This document shows positions 1-7,260 of a stretch of DNA of 34,467 bases, piece after piece. Source of the stretch: Streptococcus parasanguinis (GTDB lineage: Bacteria; Bacillota; Bacilli; Lactobacillales; Streptococcaceae); NCBI RefSeq assembly GCF_001073155.1, contig NZ_JVEE01000051.1, positions 1 to 34,467 of the forward strand. Direction: 5' to 3'. The notes below the pieces were generated by a model. The model was not told the DNA's origin and searched no databases. It worked only from the letters and a program-made list of their open reading frames with translations. Each line of letters opens with the position of its first letter. Position 1 is the stretch's first letter. The position numbers and the translations under genes were made by a program.

Positions 1-3
1 TAA

Positions 4-74
4 GCGGGTGTAGTTTAGTGGTAAAACTACAGCCTTCCAAGCTGTTGTCGCGAGTTCGATTCTCGTCACCCGCT
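4..74 (+). tRNA. tRNA-Gly (anticodon UCC)
   Basis: The acceptor arms GCGGGTG (4-10) and CACCCGC (67-73) pair perfectly, with T74 as discriminator. The T-arm GAGTTCGATTC is intact and the anticodon loop reads CTTCCAA, giving UCC. No CCA is encoded. The gene is 71 nt long, normal for tRNA-Gly. It lies just inside the window edge and is probably the tail of a larger tRNA or rRNA cluster. Confidence 0.95.
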
Positions 75-113
75 TTGAACTTTTGTTCATTTTTACCAAG
101 TTTTTTTAAACTT

Positions 114-187
<74 letters not shown>

Positions 188-191
188 TTTT

Positions 192-279
192 GGAGAATTA
201 CTCAAGAGGCTGAAGAGGACGGTTTGCTAAATCGTTAGGTCGGGTAACTGGCGCGGGGGTTCGAATCCCCCATTCTCCG
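192..279 (+). tRNA. tRNA-Ser (anticodon GCU)
   Basis: This is an 88-nt class II tRNA. Acceptor GGAGAAT (192-198) pairs with ATTCTCC (272-278), and G279 is the discriminator, as expected for serine tRNAs. The anticodon loop TTGCTAA gives GCU. A long variable arm (GGTCGGGTAACTGGC region) precedes the T-arm GGGTTCGAATCCC. Confidence 0.95.
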
Positions 280-290
280 TATAATTTCGA

Positions 291-320
291 AGTTTGAGAT
301 AACGTCTCAAACTATTTTTT
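291..320 (+). terminator. Rho-independent terminator after the tRNA cluster
   Basis: A perfect 9-bp stem (291-299 with 305-313) with a 5-nt loop is followed by ATTTTTT. It ends the tRNA transcript 23 bases before mreC. I see no convincing promoter between it and mreC. Confidence 0.85.
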
Positions 321-342
321 ATATTTTTGAAGGTTTTTTTCT

Positions 343-1161
343 ATGTTCTTGAATCGTTTCTTAAAAGTTTTTAGTTTGGTGTTTGTTTTGACTGTTTCAG
401 GAATTTTATTTCTATTCCCATCTGTTAGAAATGCTATTGTTTCAAAATCTTCTGATCTATTAGCTATTGTTGATAAGGCTGTATCAGTACCATTTGTTCT
501 TGTTGAAACTAAGGCAAATGATTTTAAGAATTTATCTGAATTAAGTGATGAAAATCTTTCTTTGAAATCTCGTCTTTATCAAAATGATATTGATCAGTCA
601 AAACTTAGTCGTTTGGAATCAGAAAATAAGGAATTGAAAGACTTGATGTCAATCAAAAATTCTTCATCTGGTTCTAAGCAAGTTGTTAGTCAAATTATTG
701 ACCGTAATTATAGTTCTTGGGATCAGGAATTTGTTATTGATAAAGGTAGTTCCGATGGCATTTCTGATTCCATGTTTGTTCTATCATCAGGTGGCGTCAT
801 TGGTGTGGTAGAAAGTATAGAGAAAAATTCTAGCAAAGTGAAATTATTAGTCGAAGATACTATTTCTTCACAACACCTGACGTTTAAAATTGAGAGTCAA
901 GGTCAATCTATTTTTGCTTTATTAAATGGTTATGACGAGAAGACAGGTGAGTTTCGGTTGTTGCAAATTGGAGATCCAGTTGAAATAAAAAAAGGATCAC
1001 TCGTTTCAACAAGTGGCTTAGGGAAATACAAGAGTAGTGACTTACCTCTTGGTACTGTGACTTCTACTCAAAAGGCATCTGATCAGTTAGGGCAAGAAAT
1101 TCGTGTAAAACCAAAGGCTAATTTAGATGTCAATCGTTATGTACTATTGATTGGAGAGTAG
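343..1161 (+). CDS. mreC: Rod shape-determining protein MreC
   Basis: This 272-residue bitopic membrane protein is a scaffold for peripheral (elongation) peptidoglycan synthesis. It works with MreD and RodA/PBP2 and lies mostly outside the cell. A single membrane segment spans about residues 8-27. A coiled coil (about 60-100, rich in SLKSRL/ESENKELKDL heptads) precedes the beta-rich MreC core, which carries the family signatures VIDKGSSDGI, GGVIGVV and STSGLGKYKSSDLPLGTV. The length is normal for streptococci. The start is ATG with GAAGG nine bases upstream. It overlaps no other gene, but the last codons carry the Shine-Dalgarno of mreD. No actin-like mreB is nearby, as is usual in ovoid streptococci. 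Confidence 0.95.
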   Translation: MFLNRFLKVFSLVFVLTVSGILFLFPSVRNAIVSKSSDLLAIVDKAVSVPFVLVETKANDFKNLSELSDENLSLKSRLYQNDIDQSKLSRLESENKELKDLMSIKNSSSGSKQVVSQIIDRNYSSWDQEFVIDKGSSDGISDSMFVLSSGGVIGVVESIEKNSSKVKLLVEDTISSQHLTFKIESQGQSIFALLNGYDEKTGEFRLLQIGDPVEIKKGSLVSTSGLGKYKSSDLPLGTVTSTQKASDQLGQEIRVKPKANLDVNRYVLLIGE

Positions 1162-1162
1162 T

Positions 1163-1663
1163 GTGAAAGTCATACGTAAGTACCATTTTTTCCCTTTAAT
1201 CTTATTCTTATCTTTATTTGTTGATGGGCAAATCTCTTTTCTTATTTCTCGTTTCAGTCCAAGCTCCTTTGAACCTACTTCATTTTTATTTCTATATGGT
1301 TTTATGTTATTGAGTCTCTATTTCTCTGAGATAGCTAGTATTTGGTGGGGAATCCTTTTTGGTTTTTGTTTTGATGTGTATTTTTTACACACTATAGGAA
1401 TTGCTTTCCTTGTCTTTCCTTTATTACAGGTGATTTTTTATCGGTGTAATCAGATTATTTTGGTCAATCGATTGACTCGTTTTTTTACATTTTTATTAAC
1501 GATTCTATTATTTCAGTTTTTAACCAATCTTCTTTTGATTCTTTTTATCGGTATAAAATTTAACTGGATTACATTAATTATTTACCAAATGACGCCTAGT
1601 TTAATTTTGAATGTGCTTCTATTAATAGTATTACAGCCTTTACTTGAAAAGATTTATTTATAA
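1163..1663 (+). CDS. mreD: Rod shape-determining protein MreD
   Basis: This 166-residue integral membrane partner of MreC contains about five hydrophobic segments, with few charges outside the N-terminal KVIRKYHFF and the loops. I place the start at GTG 1163. The GGAGAG of the last mreC codons (1153-1158) is then a correctly spaced ribosome site, just after the mreC stop (1159-1161). The in-frame TTG at 1151 would put this site inside the gene. The two genes are therefore translationally coupled. MreD sequences are poorly conserved, so the name rests on hydrophobicity, size and position after mreC. Confidence 0.9.
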   Translation: MKVIRKYHFFPLILFLSLFVDGQISFLISRFSPSSFEPTSFLFLYGFMLLSLYFSEIASIWWGILFGFCFDVYFLHTIGIAFLVFPLLQVIFYRCNQIILVNRLTRFFTFLLTILLFQFLTNLLLILFIGIKFNWITLIIYQMTPSLILNVLLLIVLQPLLEKIYL

Positions 1664-1677
1664 ACTCGAAATAAAAA

Positions 1678-1721
1678 TGTAACAATAGCGTAATATAAAT
1701 TTTCAAAAAATTTGTTATACT
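1678..1721 (+). promoter_or_regulatory. WalR/VicR-like box and promoter of pcsB
   Basis: TGTAAC-N5-CGTAAT (1678-1694) matches the WalR consensus TGTAAY-N5-TGTAAY with one mismatch. It lies over the -35 position of an extended -10 element, TGTTATACT (1713-1721). There is no good -35 hexamer, as expected for an activator-dependent promoter. In pneumococci pcsB is the essential WalR-activated gene, so the site fits established knowledge. Confidence 0.75.
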
Positions 1722-1756
1722 AGTTAGTGTCTTATTAGAAAGGGAAAATTTATCTA

Positions 1757-2998
1757 ATGAAGAAAAAATTATTTGCCACAATCTTATTGAGTACAGTTGC
1801 TTTATCACAAGGTGCTGTCGTAGCTGGTGTATCAGCTGATTCAACAGATGATAAGATTGCTGCTCAGGATAACAAAATCAATAGTATTAATCAACAACAA
1901 CAAAGTGCACAAGGTCAGGTAGATCAAATTCAAGGTCAAGTATCTGAAATTAAAAAACAACAAGAAAATCTTCAAGCTGAAAACGATCGTTTGAATGAAG
2001 AATCTGAACGATTGTCAGCTGAGATCGATGAGTTGTCAAAAAATATTGTTGCTCGTCAAGAATCACTTGCAAATCAAGCACGTAGCGCTCAAACAACTGG
2101 GACTGCAACAAGTTATATTAATGCGATTGTTAGCTCTGGATCTTTGACAGAAGCTATCTCACGTATTTCTGCTATGAATGAAATTGCAGATGCTAACAAC
2201 AAAATGTTGCAAGAGCAAAAACGTGATAAAGAAGATATTGCACAAAAACAAAAAGAAAACAACGACGCTATCAATACTGTTATCGCAAACAAACAGCAAT
2301 TAGAAGATGATGCGCAAGCTTTATCAACAAAAGAAGCTGAGTTGAAAGTAGCACAATTAAACTTGGCTGCTGAAAAATCGACTGCTGAAAACGAAAAGAA
2401 TGCTTTGTTGCAACAAAAAGCTGAAGCTGAAAAAGCAGCAGCAGCAGCGGCAGCAGCTGAAGCAGCTTACCGTGCAAAACAAAAAGAACAACAAGTGGCT
2501 GTAAAAGCTTCTGCTAATACAACTCTTCAAGCACAAGTTCAGGCAGCGGCTCAAACACCTGCTGCAACACCAGCGGCGGCACAAACTCAAGCAGCAGCTC
2601 AACCTGCTGTTCAAACTCAAGCAGCGGCAGCACCAGTAGCAACTACTTCTCGTCCAACTTATAGTACATCTGCATCATCTTATCCAGTTGGTGAATGTAC
2701 ATGGGGTGCGAAGACATTGGCTCCATGGGCTGGTGATTACTGGGGTAATGGTGGACAATGGGCAGCAAGTGCAGCAGCAGCAGGATTCCGTACAGGATCT
2801 CAACCACAAGTTGGTGCCATTGCATGTTGGAATGATGGTGGATATGGACACGTAGCAGTTGTTACAGCCGTTCAATCTACAACAAGTATCCAAGTCTCTG
2901 AGTCTAATTATTTAGGTAATCGTAGTATTGGTAACTACCGTGGATGGTTTAATCCAGTTAATGCTCAAGGTACTGTTACTTATATTTATCCAAACTAA
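1757..2998 (+). CDS. pcsB: Secreted septum-splitting CHAP protein PcsB/GbpB
   Basis: This 413-residue secreted protein splits septal peptidoglycan when activated by FtsEX, as known for pneumococcal PcsB (GbpB in S. mutans). In order it has a signal peptide (about 1-27, cleavage after GVSA), a long coiled coil (about 28-265, repeated Q/E/K heptads), an Ala/Gln/Pro linker (about 265-300) and a C-terminal CHAP domain (about 305-413). The CHAP catalytic Cys is C314 in GECTWGAK and the His is H365 in [16 protein letters not shown] precedes ATG 1757. It follows mreD but has its own WalR-type promoter. The CHAP domain is closely similar to that of the inverted gene at 19076-20095. Confidence 0.95.
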   Translation: MKKKLFATILLSTVALSQGAVVAGVSADSTDDKIAAQDNKINSINQQQQSAQGQVDQIQGQVSEIKKQQENLQAENDRLNEESERLSAEIDELSKNIVARQESLANQARSAQTTGTATSYINAIVSSGSLTEAISRISAMNEIADANNKMLQEQKRDKEDIAQKQKENNDAINTVIANKQQLEDDAQALSTKEAELKVAQLNLAAEKSTAENEKNALLQQKAEAEKAAAAAAAAEAAYRAKQKEQQVAVKASANTTLQAQVQAAAQTPAATPAAAQTQAAAQPAVQTQAAAAPVATTSRPTYSTSASSYPVGECTWGAKTLAPWAGDYWGNGGQWAASAAAAGFRTGSQPQVGAIACWNDGGYGHVAVVTAVQSTTSIQVSESNYLGNRSIGNYRGWFNPVNAQGTVTYIYPN

Positions 2999-3008
2999 GA
3001 ATAACATC

Positions 3009-3039
3009 GAAGTAGAACATTGGTTCTGCTTCTTTTTTT
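3009..3039 (+). terminator. Rho-independent terminator of pcsB
   Basis: A 10-bp stem (3009-3018 with 3023-3032, one G-U) closes an ATTG loop and is followed by seven T residues. Confidence 0.9.
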
Positions 3040-3087
3040 GAGAGAATTTAGGTAGTGATTGATTTTATAATTTCCATAAATTAATAT

Positions 3088-3116
3088 TTGAATATTTGCT
3101 TAAAAAGCGATAAAAT
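3088..3116 (+). promoter_or_regulatory. Promoter of prs
   Basis: TTGAAT (3088-3093), a 17-bp spacer and TAAAAT (3111-3116) form a good sigma-A promoter. It implies a leader of about 55 nt. In the leader, TTGTGC (3132-3137) and GTACAA (3143-3148) form a near-perfect dyad that might be a weak hairpin or an operator. Confidence 0.7.
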
Positions 3117-3177
3117 GATTACAGGAGAAATTTGTGCTGACTGTACAATTTGGTTTTAGATTTTACTGGAGGAAATC

Positions 3178-4152
3178 ATGTCATTTTCTGATTTAATGCT
3201 CTTTGCTTTGTCGTCAAATCAAGAATTGGCTCAACGTGTGTCTCGAGAAATGGGACTACCGCTTGGAAAGTCAACGGTTCGTCAATTTTCTGATGGAGAA
3301 ATTCAGGTTAATATTGAAGAATCAATTCGTGGGAAAGATGTTTATATTTTGCAATCCACTAGTTCACCGGTTAACGATAATCTAATGGAAATTTTGATTA
3401 TGGTAGATGCGTTGAAACGTGCTAGTGCGCAATCCATTAATGTGGTGATGCCATATTACGGCTATGCTCGTCAAGACCGGAAAGCTCGGGCTCGTGAACC
3501 AATCACTTCTAAGTTGGTAGCCAATATGCTTGAGGTTGCAGGAGTTGATCGTCTGTTGACAATTGATTTGCATGCTGCTCAGATTCAAGGTTTCTTTGAT
3601 ATTCCTGTTGACCACTTGATGGGTGCACCTTTGATCGCCGACTATTTCGAACGTCGCGGGATGATTGGAAAAGACTATGTTGTTGTCAGTCCAGACCATG
3701 GTGGTGTGACTCGTGCTCGAAAATTAGCTGAATTTTTGAAGACACCGATTGCGATTATTGATAAACGTCGAAGTGTCGATAAGATGAATACGAGCGAAGT
3801 TATGAATATCATTGGGAGTGTTGAAGGCAAGACTTGTATTTTGATTGATGATATGATTGATACAGCTGGTACAATCTGTCATGCGGCGGATGCCCTTGCA
3901 GAAGCAGGTGCTGTTGAAGTTTATGCGAGCTGTACTCACCCTGTTTTATCAGGCCCAGCGATGGACAACATCCAAAAATCAGCCATTAAGAAGTTGGTGG
4001 TGTTGGATACGATTTATCTACCGGAAGATCGATTAATTGAGAAGATTGAGCAAATTTCGATTGCGAAACTCCTTGCAGAGGCTATTGTTCGTATTCACGA
4101 AAATCGTCCTCTTTCCCCTCTATTTGAAATCGGAAATGCCAAAAAATGTTAA
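3178..4152 (+). CDS. prs: Ribose-phosphate pyrophosphokinase (PRPP synthetase)
   Basis: This enzyme makes PRPP from ribose-5-phosphate and ATP, supplying purine, pyrimidine, NAD, His and Trp synthesis. At 324 residues it is full length. Signatures include [16 protein letters not shown] (near 38-53), [17 protein letters not shown] (flexible-loop/ATP region), [18 protein letters not shown], and the PRPP-binding loop [11 protein letters not shown]. The C-terminus ([14 protein letters not shown]) is slightly variable, as in other streptococci. ATG 3178 has the strong site GGAGGAAATC. The gene stands alone between two terminators. Its proximity to the pur cluster fits its role, since PurF uses PRPP. 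Confidence 0.95.
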   Translation: MSFSDLMLFALSSNQELAQRVSREMGLPLGKSTVRQFSDGEIQVNIEESIRGKDVYILQSTSSPVNDNLMEILIMVDALKRASAQSINVVMPYYGYARQDRKARAREPITSKLVANMLEVAGVDRLLTIDLHAAQIQGFFDIPVDHLMGAPLIADYFERRGMIGKDYVVVSPDHGGVTRARKLAEFLKTPIAIIDKRRSVDKMNTSEVMNIIGSVEGKTCILIDDMIDTAGTICHAADALAEAGAVEVYASCTHPVLSGPAMDNIQKSAIKKLVVLDTIYLPEDRLIEKIEQISIAKLLAEAIVRIHENRPLSPLFEIGNAKKC

Positions 4153-4159
4153 TAATAAG

Positions 4160-4182
4160 GAGGCTGGAGACCAGCCTCTTTT
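4160..4182 (+). terminator. Rho-independent terminator of prs
   Basis: GAGGCTGG (4160-4167) and CCAGCCTC (4171-4178) form a perfect 8-bp stem with an AGA loop, followed by TTTT. The small ORF at 4201 starts only 18 bases later, so it would depend on read-through or an unseen promoter. Confidence 0.85.
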
Positions 4183-4200
4183 GTTTAGGAGGAAATACAA

Positions 4201-4341
4201 ATGGAAATCAGAAAATGGTGGAAAGATCTAAAAAAAGAAAAGAAACGGAAAAAACTGGTTCAAGCAGCTAAAGAACTAGAAGCAAAGGCGGATCCTAGTT
4301 TGCCCAAGAAAACTCTGCCCAAAAATCGTGCGGTAAAATAG
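4201..4341 (+). CDS. Small, strongly basic 46-residue protein
   Basis: I do not recognise this protein. It begins MEIRKWWKDLKKEKKRKKL and ends PKKTLPKNRAVK, with 14 Lys and 3 Arg in 46 residues. The first 30 residues should form an amphipathic basic helix with two Trp near the N-terminus; the tail is Pro/Lys-rich. There is no signal peptide. Support for a real gene is a perfect AGGAGG (4187-4192) eight bases before ATG and clean Lys-rich coding composition. It sits directly behind the prs terminator, with about 280 non-coding bases after it. Possible roles (nucleic-acid or ribosome binding, membrane contact) are guesses from charge only. Confidence 0.6.
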   Translation: MEIRKWWKDLKKEKKRKKLVQAAKELEAKADPSLPKKTLPKNRAVK

Positions 4342-4538
4342 GAAATAATTGAAGTGGAACTGAAGTGGGGATTGGTGAAATTAGAAAGTTCGGTGTATCT
4401 AATAGAGGAACGACTCAGTAAAAGTGTCCAAAAACCGAATGATTCTAATAGATGAGTATAATATATCTCTAATTCGTGATTTTAGGGATCAAATAGGAAG
4501 AAATCTTAAACTTTTTTTAAAAAATTGAAGAAAAGCTC

Positions 4539-4567
4539 TTGACATAGGGAGAATATCCTAGTATACT
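4539..4567 (+). promoter_or_regulatory. Strong promoter of the LPKTS secreted-protein gene, with 5' hairpin
   Basis: A perfect TTGACA (4539-4544), a 17-bp spacer and TATACT (4562-4567) make this the best-matching sigma-A promoter in the window. The predicted start, near 4574, would put the perfect dyad GTTAC-GAA-GTAAC (4575-4587) at the very 5' end of the mRNA, where such hairpins often protect transcripts. The stretch 4342-4538 before it holds nothing I can call a gene. Confidence 0.8.
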
Positions 4568-4620
4568 TATCATAGTTACGAAGTAACGAATATTTTTAAA
4601 AATAAAAAGGAGATAAAACA

Positions 4621-4974
4621 ATGAAAAAAGTTTTATTATCATCAGTAGCAGCACTTGCTGTATTTGCAGCAGCAGCACCAGTATTTGCAGAAGGTGAACT
4701 TGGAGCAAATCGTTGGTCAAATGAATCAGGTATCTACGCAGACACTTCTAAAGACGCAACTGTACCTGAAATCAAAGAAGCTAACGACAAAGACCTTGGC
4801 ACTAAGTCTGAACAATGGACTCGCGATGCTAACAAACTTAAAAAAGATGAAAATCTTAAAGTTGACAAAGGTGAAGTAGAAGCTCCTAAAGCTGATGAAA
4901 ATAAAGAAGTTGCTAAAACTCCAGCTCCAGTAGCAGGTCAAAAAGCTCTTCCAAAAACAAGCGCAGTTAAATAA
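4621..4974 (+). CDS. Small secreted protein with C-terminal LPKTS motif
   Basis: This 117-residue protein has a clear signal peptide (1-23, cleavage after PVFA). The mature part is about 94 residues, hydrophilic and probably disordered, rich in Lys, Glu, Asp, Asn and Ala. A conserved-looking N-terminal patch reads GELGANRWSNESGIYAD, with a second Trp patch near 64-67 (EQWT). A PAPVAGQK linker leads to LPKTS (110-114), which is followed only by AVK and the stop. It therefore looks like a sortase signal without the usual hydrophobic helix and basic tail. AAGGAGAT precedes ATG 4621. Its strong promoter and its position directly before a class B sortase suggest it is that enzyme's partner or substrate (inference). 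No function is known to me. Confidence 0.85.
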   Translation: MKKVLLSSVAALAVFAAAAPVFAEGELGANRWSNESGIYADTSKDATVPEIKEANDKDLGTKSEQWTRDANKLKKDENLKVDKGEVEAPKADENKEVAKTPAPVAGQKALPKTSAVK

Positions 4975-4998
4975 TTTGATTATTAATTAGCTCATAAA

Positions 4999-5034
4999 AA
5001 TATCACTGGGTCCTTGGGCTCAGTGTTATTTTTT
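4999..5034 (+). terminator. Terminator/attenuator between the LPKTS gene and the sortase
   Basis: An imperfect stem (CACTGGGTC with GGCTCAGTG plus flanking A-T pairs) closes a CTTG loop and runs into ATTTTTT. The sortase follows 32 bases later without a clear promoter of its own. Partial read-through would give much substrate and little enzyme. Confidence 0.7.
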
Positions 5035-5065
5035 AGAGAAAATACCTAATAGGAGAATTTATTTT

Positions 5066-5923
5066 ATGAAACGTTCTGCAAAAAAAACATCTTCTGGAGG
5101 GAAGATTTTTGGAATTTTATTTGCTCTTTTAGCGGTCATTGTGATCGTAGTTGGATTCCTTTTCTTTAATCCATTTGGTGGAAAGGCCTCTAATACGGCT
5201 AAGAAAACAAATGGTTCTTCAACCAGTGCTTCATCACAGACTATAAAGTATGAACCTAGCCAAGAAGAAAAAGATTACCTAAAGAATCGTTTTGATCAAT
5301 TGATTGCTGTTAACCCTGAAGCGATTGCTTATGTCTACGCACCTGGTACGGAATTGGATGAACCTGTTGTGCAAACAACAGATAATGAAACCTACTTGAA
5401 TAAGACTTTTGATGGTGGGAATGTACCATATTTAGGGACTGTTTTCATGGATATGGATAATAAGAAAGATTTTAGCGATCGTTTGACTTGGTTGTTTGGT
5501 CATGCTCGTGGTAGTAAGGTTGGTGATCATCGTATGTTTAACGATGTTAACTTCTATGATAAACAGGATTACTTTGATCAACATCCATATGTTGTCATTG
5601 AAACACCAGAGCGCAAGTATTATTATGAAGCTATGTGTTTGGTCATTGTTCCTGAAACAACTGCTTTTTACCGTACTAGCTTTAAGGACGATAAAGACTT
5701 TACGACTCAGTTGAAGAAGGTCTATGAAGATGGTCAAACCAAGAATCCTAATATCAAGATCAAAGCATCTGATAAGTATTTAGTATTATCAACTTGTCGT
5801 GAAGAGGATGAAACCATTCGTTCTAACCTCTACCTTCGTCAAATTCCTGATTCAGAAATGAAGGATTTTGTGGCGAAACATGCTGATCAATTGAACTATG
5901 TGGCAACACGTGGTCAACAATAA
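5066..5923 (+). CDS. srtB: Class B sortase, membrane-anchored
   Basis: Sortases are extracellular cysteine transpeptidases that cut a sorting motif and join the protein to an amine. This 285-residue protein has a basic N-terminus, one membrane segment (about 14-36), a Ser/Thr-rich linker (about 48-65) and a sortase domain (about 68-285). Catalytic residues are visible: H146 in LFGHARG, C244 in LVLSTC and R252 eight residues later. The LSTC context, the YVYAPGTELDEPVVQ segment and the long helix before the final strand are typical of class B rather than class A or C. AGGAG (5051-5055) precedes ATG 5066. It follows the LPKTS protein gene after a hairpin. No pilus or haem-uptake genes, the usual class B company, are here. 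Confidence 0.85.
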   Translation: MKRSAKKTSSGGKIFGILFALLAVIVIVVGFLFFNPFGGKASNTAKKTNGSSTSASSQTIKYEPSQEEKDYLKNRFDQLIAVNPEAIAYVYAPGTELDEPVVQTTDNETYLNKTFDGGNVPYLGTVFMDMDNKKDFSDRLTWLFGHARGSKVGDHRMFNDVNFYDKQDYFDQHPYVVIETPERKYYYEAMCLVIVPETTAFYRTSFKDDKDFTTQLKKVYEDGQTKNPNIKIKASDKYLVLSTCREEDETIRSNLYLRQIPDSEMKDFVAKHADQLNYVATRGQQ

Positions 5924-5930
5924 TGACTTG

Positions 5931-5958
5931 AAAGACTTAGCATTGCTAAGTCTTTTTT
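5931..5958 (+). terminator. Rho-independent terminator of the sortase gene
   Basis: AAAGACTTAGC (5931-5941) and GCTAAGTCTTT (5945-5955) form a perfect 11-bp stem with an ATT loop and T tail. Confidence 0.9.
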
Positions 5959-6022
5959 GTATGGAAGGATTTTTGAAATGTCCTTTGGTGGTAAGCAAAA
6001 GGTGGGGATCTGGCTTGTTCTT

Positions 6023-6051
6023 TTGCGATGGAGTCCTATTTATAGTATAAT
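6023..6051 (+). promoter_or_regulatory. Promoter of the araT-recO-plsX-acpP operon
   Basis: TTGCGA (6023-6028), 17 bp, then a perfect TATAAT (6046-6051). The leader to ATG 6079 is about 20 nt and carries GGAGG. Confidence 0.7.
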
Positions 6052-6078
6052 GAACATAAGTGTTTTTGGAGGTGTTCT

Positions 6079-7260
6079 ATGGATTTAACGAAACGTTTTA
6101 ATAAAAATCTGAATCGGATTGAAGTATCTTTGATTCGTCAGTTTGACCAATCAATTTCTTCCATTCCTGGTGTCTTGCGTTTGACTTTAGGGGAACCAGA
6201 TTTTACAACTCCTGAACATGTAAAAGAAGCAGGAAAGGCTGCCATTGATGCGAATTTTAGCCATTACACTGGGATGAGTGGTTTGCTGGCTTTGCGTGAG
6301 GCTGCGAGTCAGTTTGTGGCGGATAAATATGGTATTCACTACCGTCCTGAGGAAGAGATATTGGTGACGATCGGTGCGACTGAAGCCCTGTCTGCAACCT
6401 TGACAGCAATCTTGGAACCTGGAGATGTAGTATTACTCCCAGCGCCGGCCTACCCTGGTTATGAACCGATTATAAATTTGGTGGGAGCAGATGTTGTCGA
6501 AATTGATACGACAGCAGATCGTTTTGTCTTGACTCCTGAAAAGTTGGAAAAGGCGATTCTAGAGCAGGGTGAAAAATTGAAGGCTGTTATTCTCAATTAT
6601 CCAGCTAACCCAACGGGAGTTACTTATTCGCGCGAACAGATGGTGGAATTGGCTGCTGTCTTAAAAAAATATGAAGTCTTTGTGATTTGTGATGAAGTCT
6701 ATTCAGAGTTGACTTATACTGGAGAAGCGCATGTCTCTATGGCATCCTTCATTCCTGAGCAGACCATTGTCATTAATGGCTTATCTAAGTCTCATGCCAT
6801 GACAGGCTGGCGGCTTGGCTTTATCTTTGCGCCTGCTGCATTGACGGCCCAACTCATCAAGAGTCATCAGTATTTGGTAACGGCTGCCGGCACCATGAAT
6901 CAGTATGCTGCGATCGAAGCTTTGACGGAAGGTCGAGATGATGCGGAGCCAATGAAGAAGGAATATGTGAAGCGTCGCGATTATATTATTGAACAGATGT
7001 CCGCGCTTGGGTTTGAGATTATTAAGCCAGATGGAGCCTTTTATATTTTTGCTAAAATCCCAGCTGGTTATAATCAGGATTCCTTTGCTTTCTTACAGGA
7101 TTTTGCGCGTGAAAAAGCAGTTGCTTTCATTCCTGGTGCTGCTTTTGGTCAATATGGTGAAGGCTATGTGCGTTTGTCGTATGCAGCCAGCATGGAGGTT
7201 ATCAAGGAAGCTATGAAACGCTTGAAGGAGTATATGGAAGAACATGCTGGAGTCAATTGA
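6079..7260 (+). CDS. araT: PLP-dependent aminotransferase, probably aromatic (AraT-like)
   Basis: This 393-residue fold-type I class I/II aminotransferase would transfer amino groups between aromatic or aliphatic amino acids and 2-oxoglutarate. Visible features are the substrate-binding [14 protein letters not shown] (near 32-45), [11 protein letters not shown], the PLP-phosphate/Asp segment [11 protein letters not shown], the Schiff-base lysine K237 in [16 protein letters not shown], and the C-terminal RLSYA arginine. GGAGG precedes ATG 6079. It is first in an operon and overlaps recO by 17 bases. The same neighbour pair is found in other streptococci. Substrate choice (aromatic versus other) cannot be read from the sequence, so the symbol is by family resemblance. 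Confidence 0.85.
   Translation: MDLTKRFNKNLNRIEVSLIRQFDQSISSIPGVLRLTLGEPDFTTPEHVKEAGKAAIDANFSHYTGMSGLLALREAASQFVADKYGIHYRPEEEILVTIGATEALSATLTAILEPGDVVLLPAPAYPGYEPIINLVGADVVEIDTTADRFVLTPEKLEKAILEQGEKLKAVILNYPANPTGVTYSREQMVELAAVLKKYEVFVICDEVYSELTYTGEAHVSMASFIPEQTIVINGLSKSHAMTGWRLGFIFAPAALTAQLIKSHQYLVTAAGTMNQYAAIEALTEGRDDAEPMKKEYVKRRDYIIEQMSALGFEIIKPDGAFYIFAKIPAGYNQDSFAFLQDFAREKAVAFIPGAAFGQYGEGYVRLSYAASMEVIKEAMKRLKEYMEEHAGVN

Noticed and set aside
280..285. A TATAAT just after tRNA-Ser that could be the mreC promoter
   Set aside because: There is no -35 at a usable distance, and RNA started there would run directly into the terminator at 291-320.
1151..1162. Upstream TTG start for mreD
   Set aside because: It would place the ribosome site inside the gene; GTG 1163 has the right spacing.
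2280..2893. Several reverse-strand ORFs opposite pcsB
   Set aside because: They are Cys/Leu-rich shadows of the repetitive Ala/Gln coding sequence and have no ribosome sites.
4354..4455. A 33-codon GTG-started ORF after the basic small ORF
   Set aside because: The start has only a weakly spaced AGGA, the protein resembles nothing I know, and the region has no promoter. It is short enough to be chance.
4960..4990. Frameshift explanation for the missing sorting tail of the LPKTS protein
   Set aside because: After the stop no other frame encodes a hydrophobic helix with a basic tail before the terminator, so the C-terminus looks genuine.
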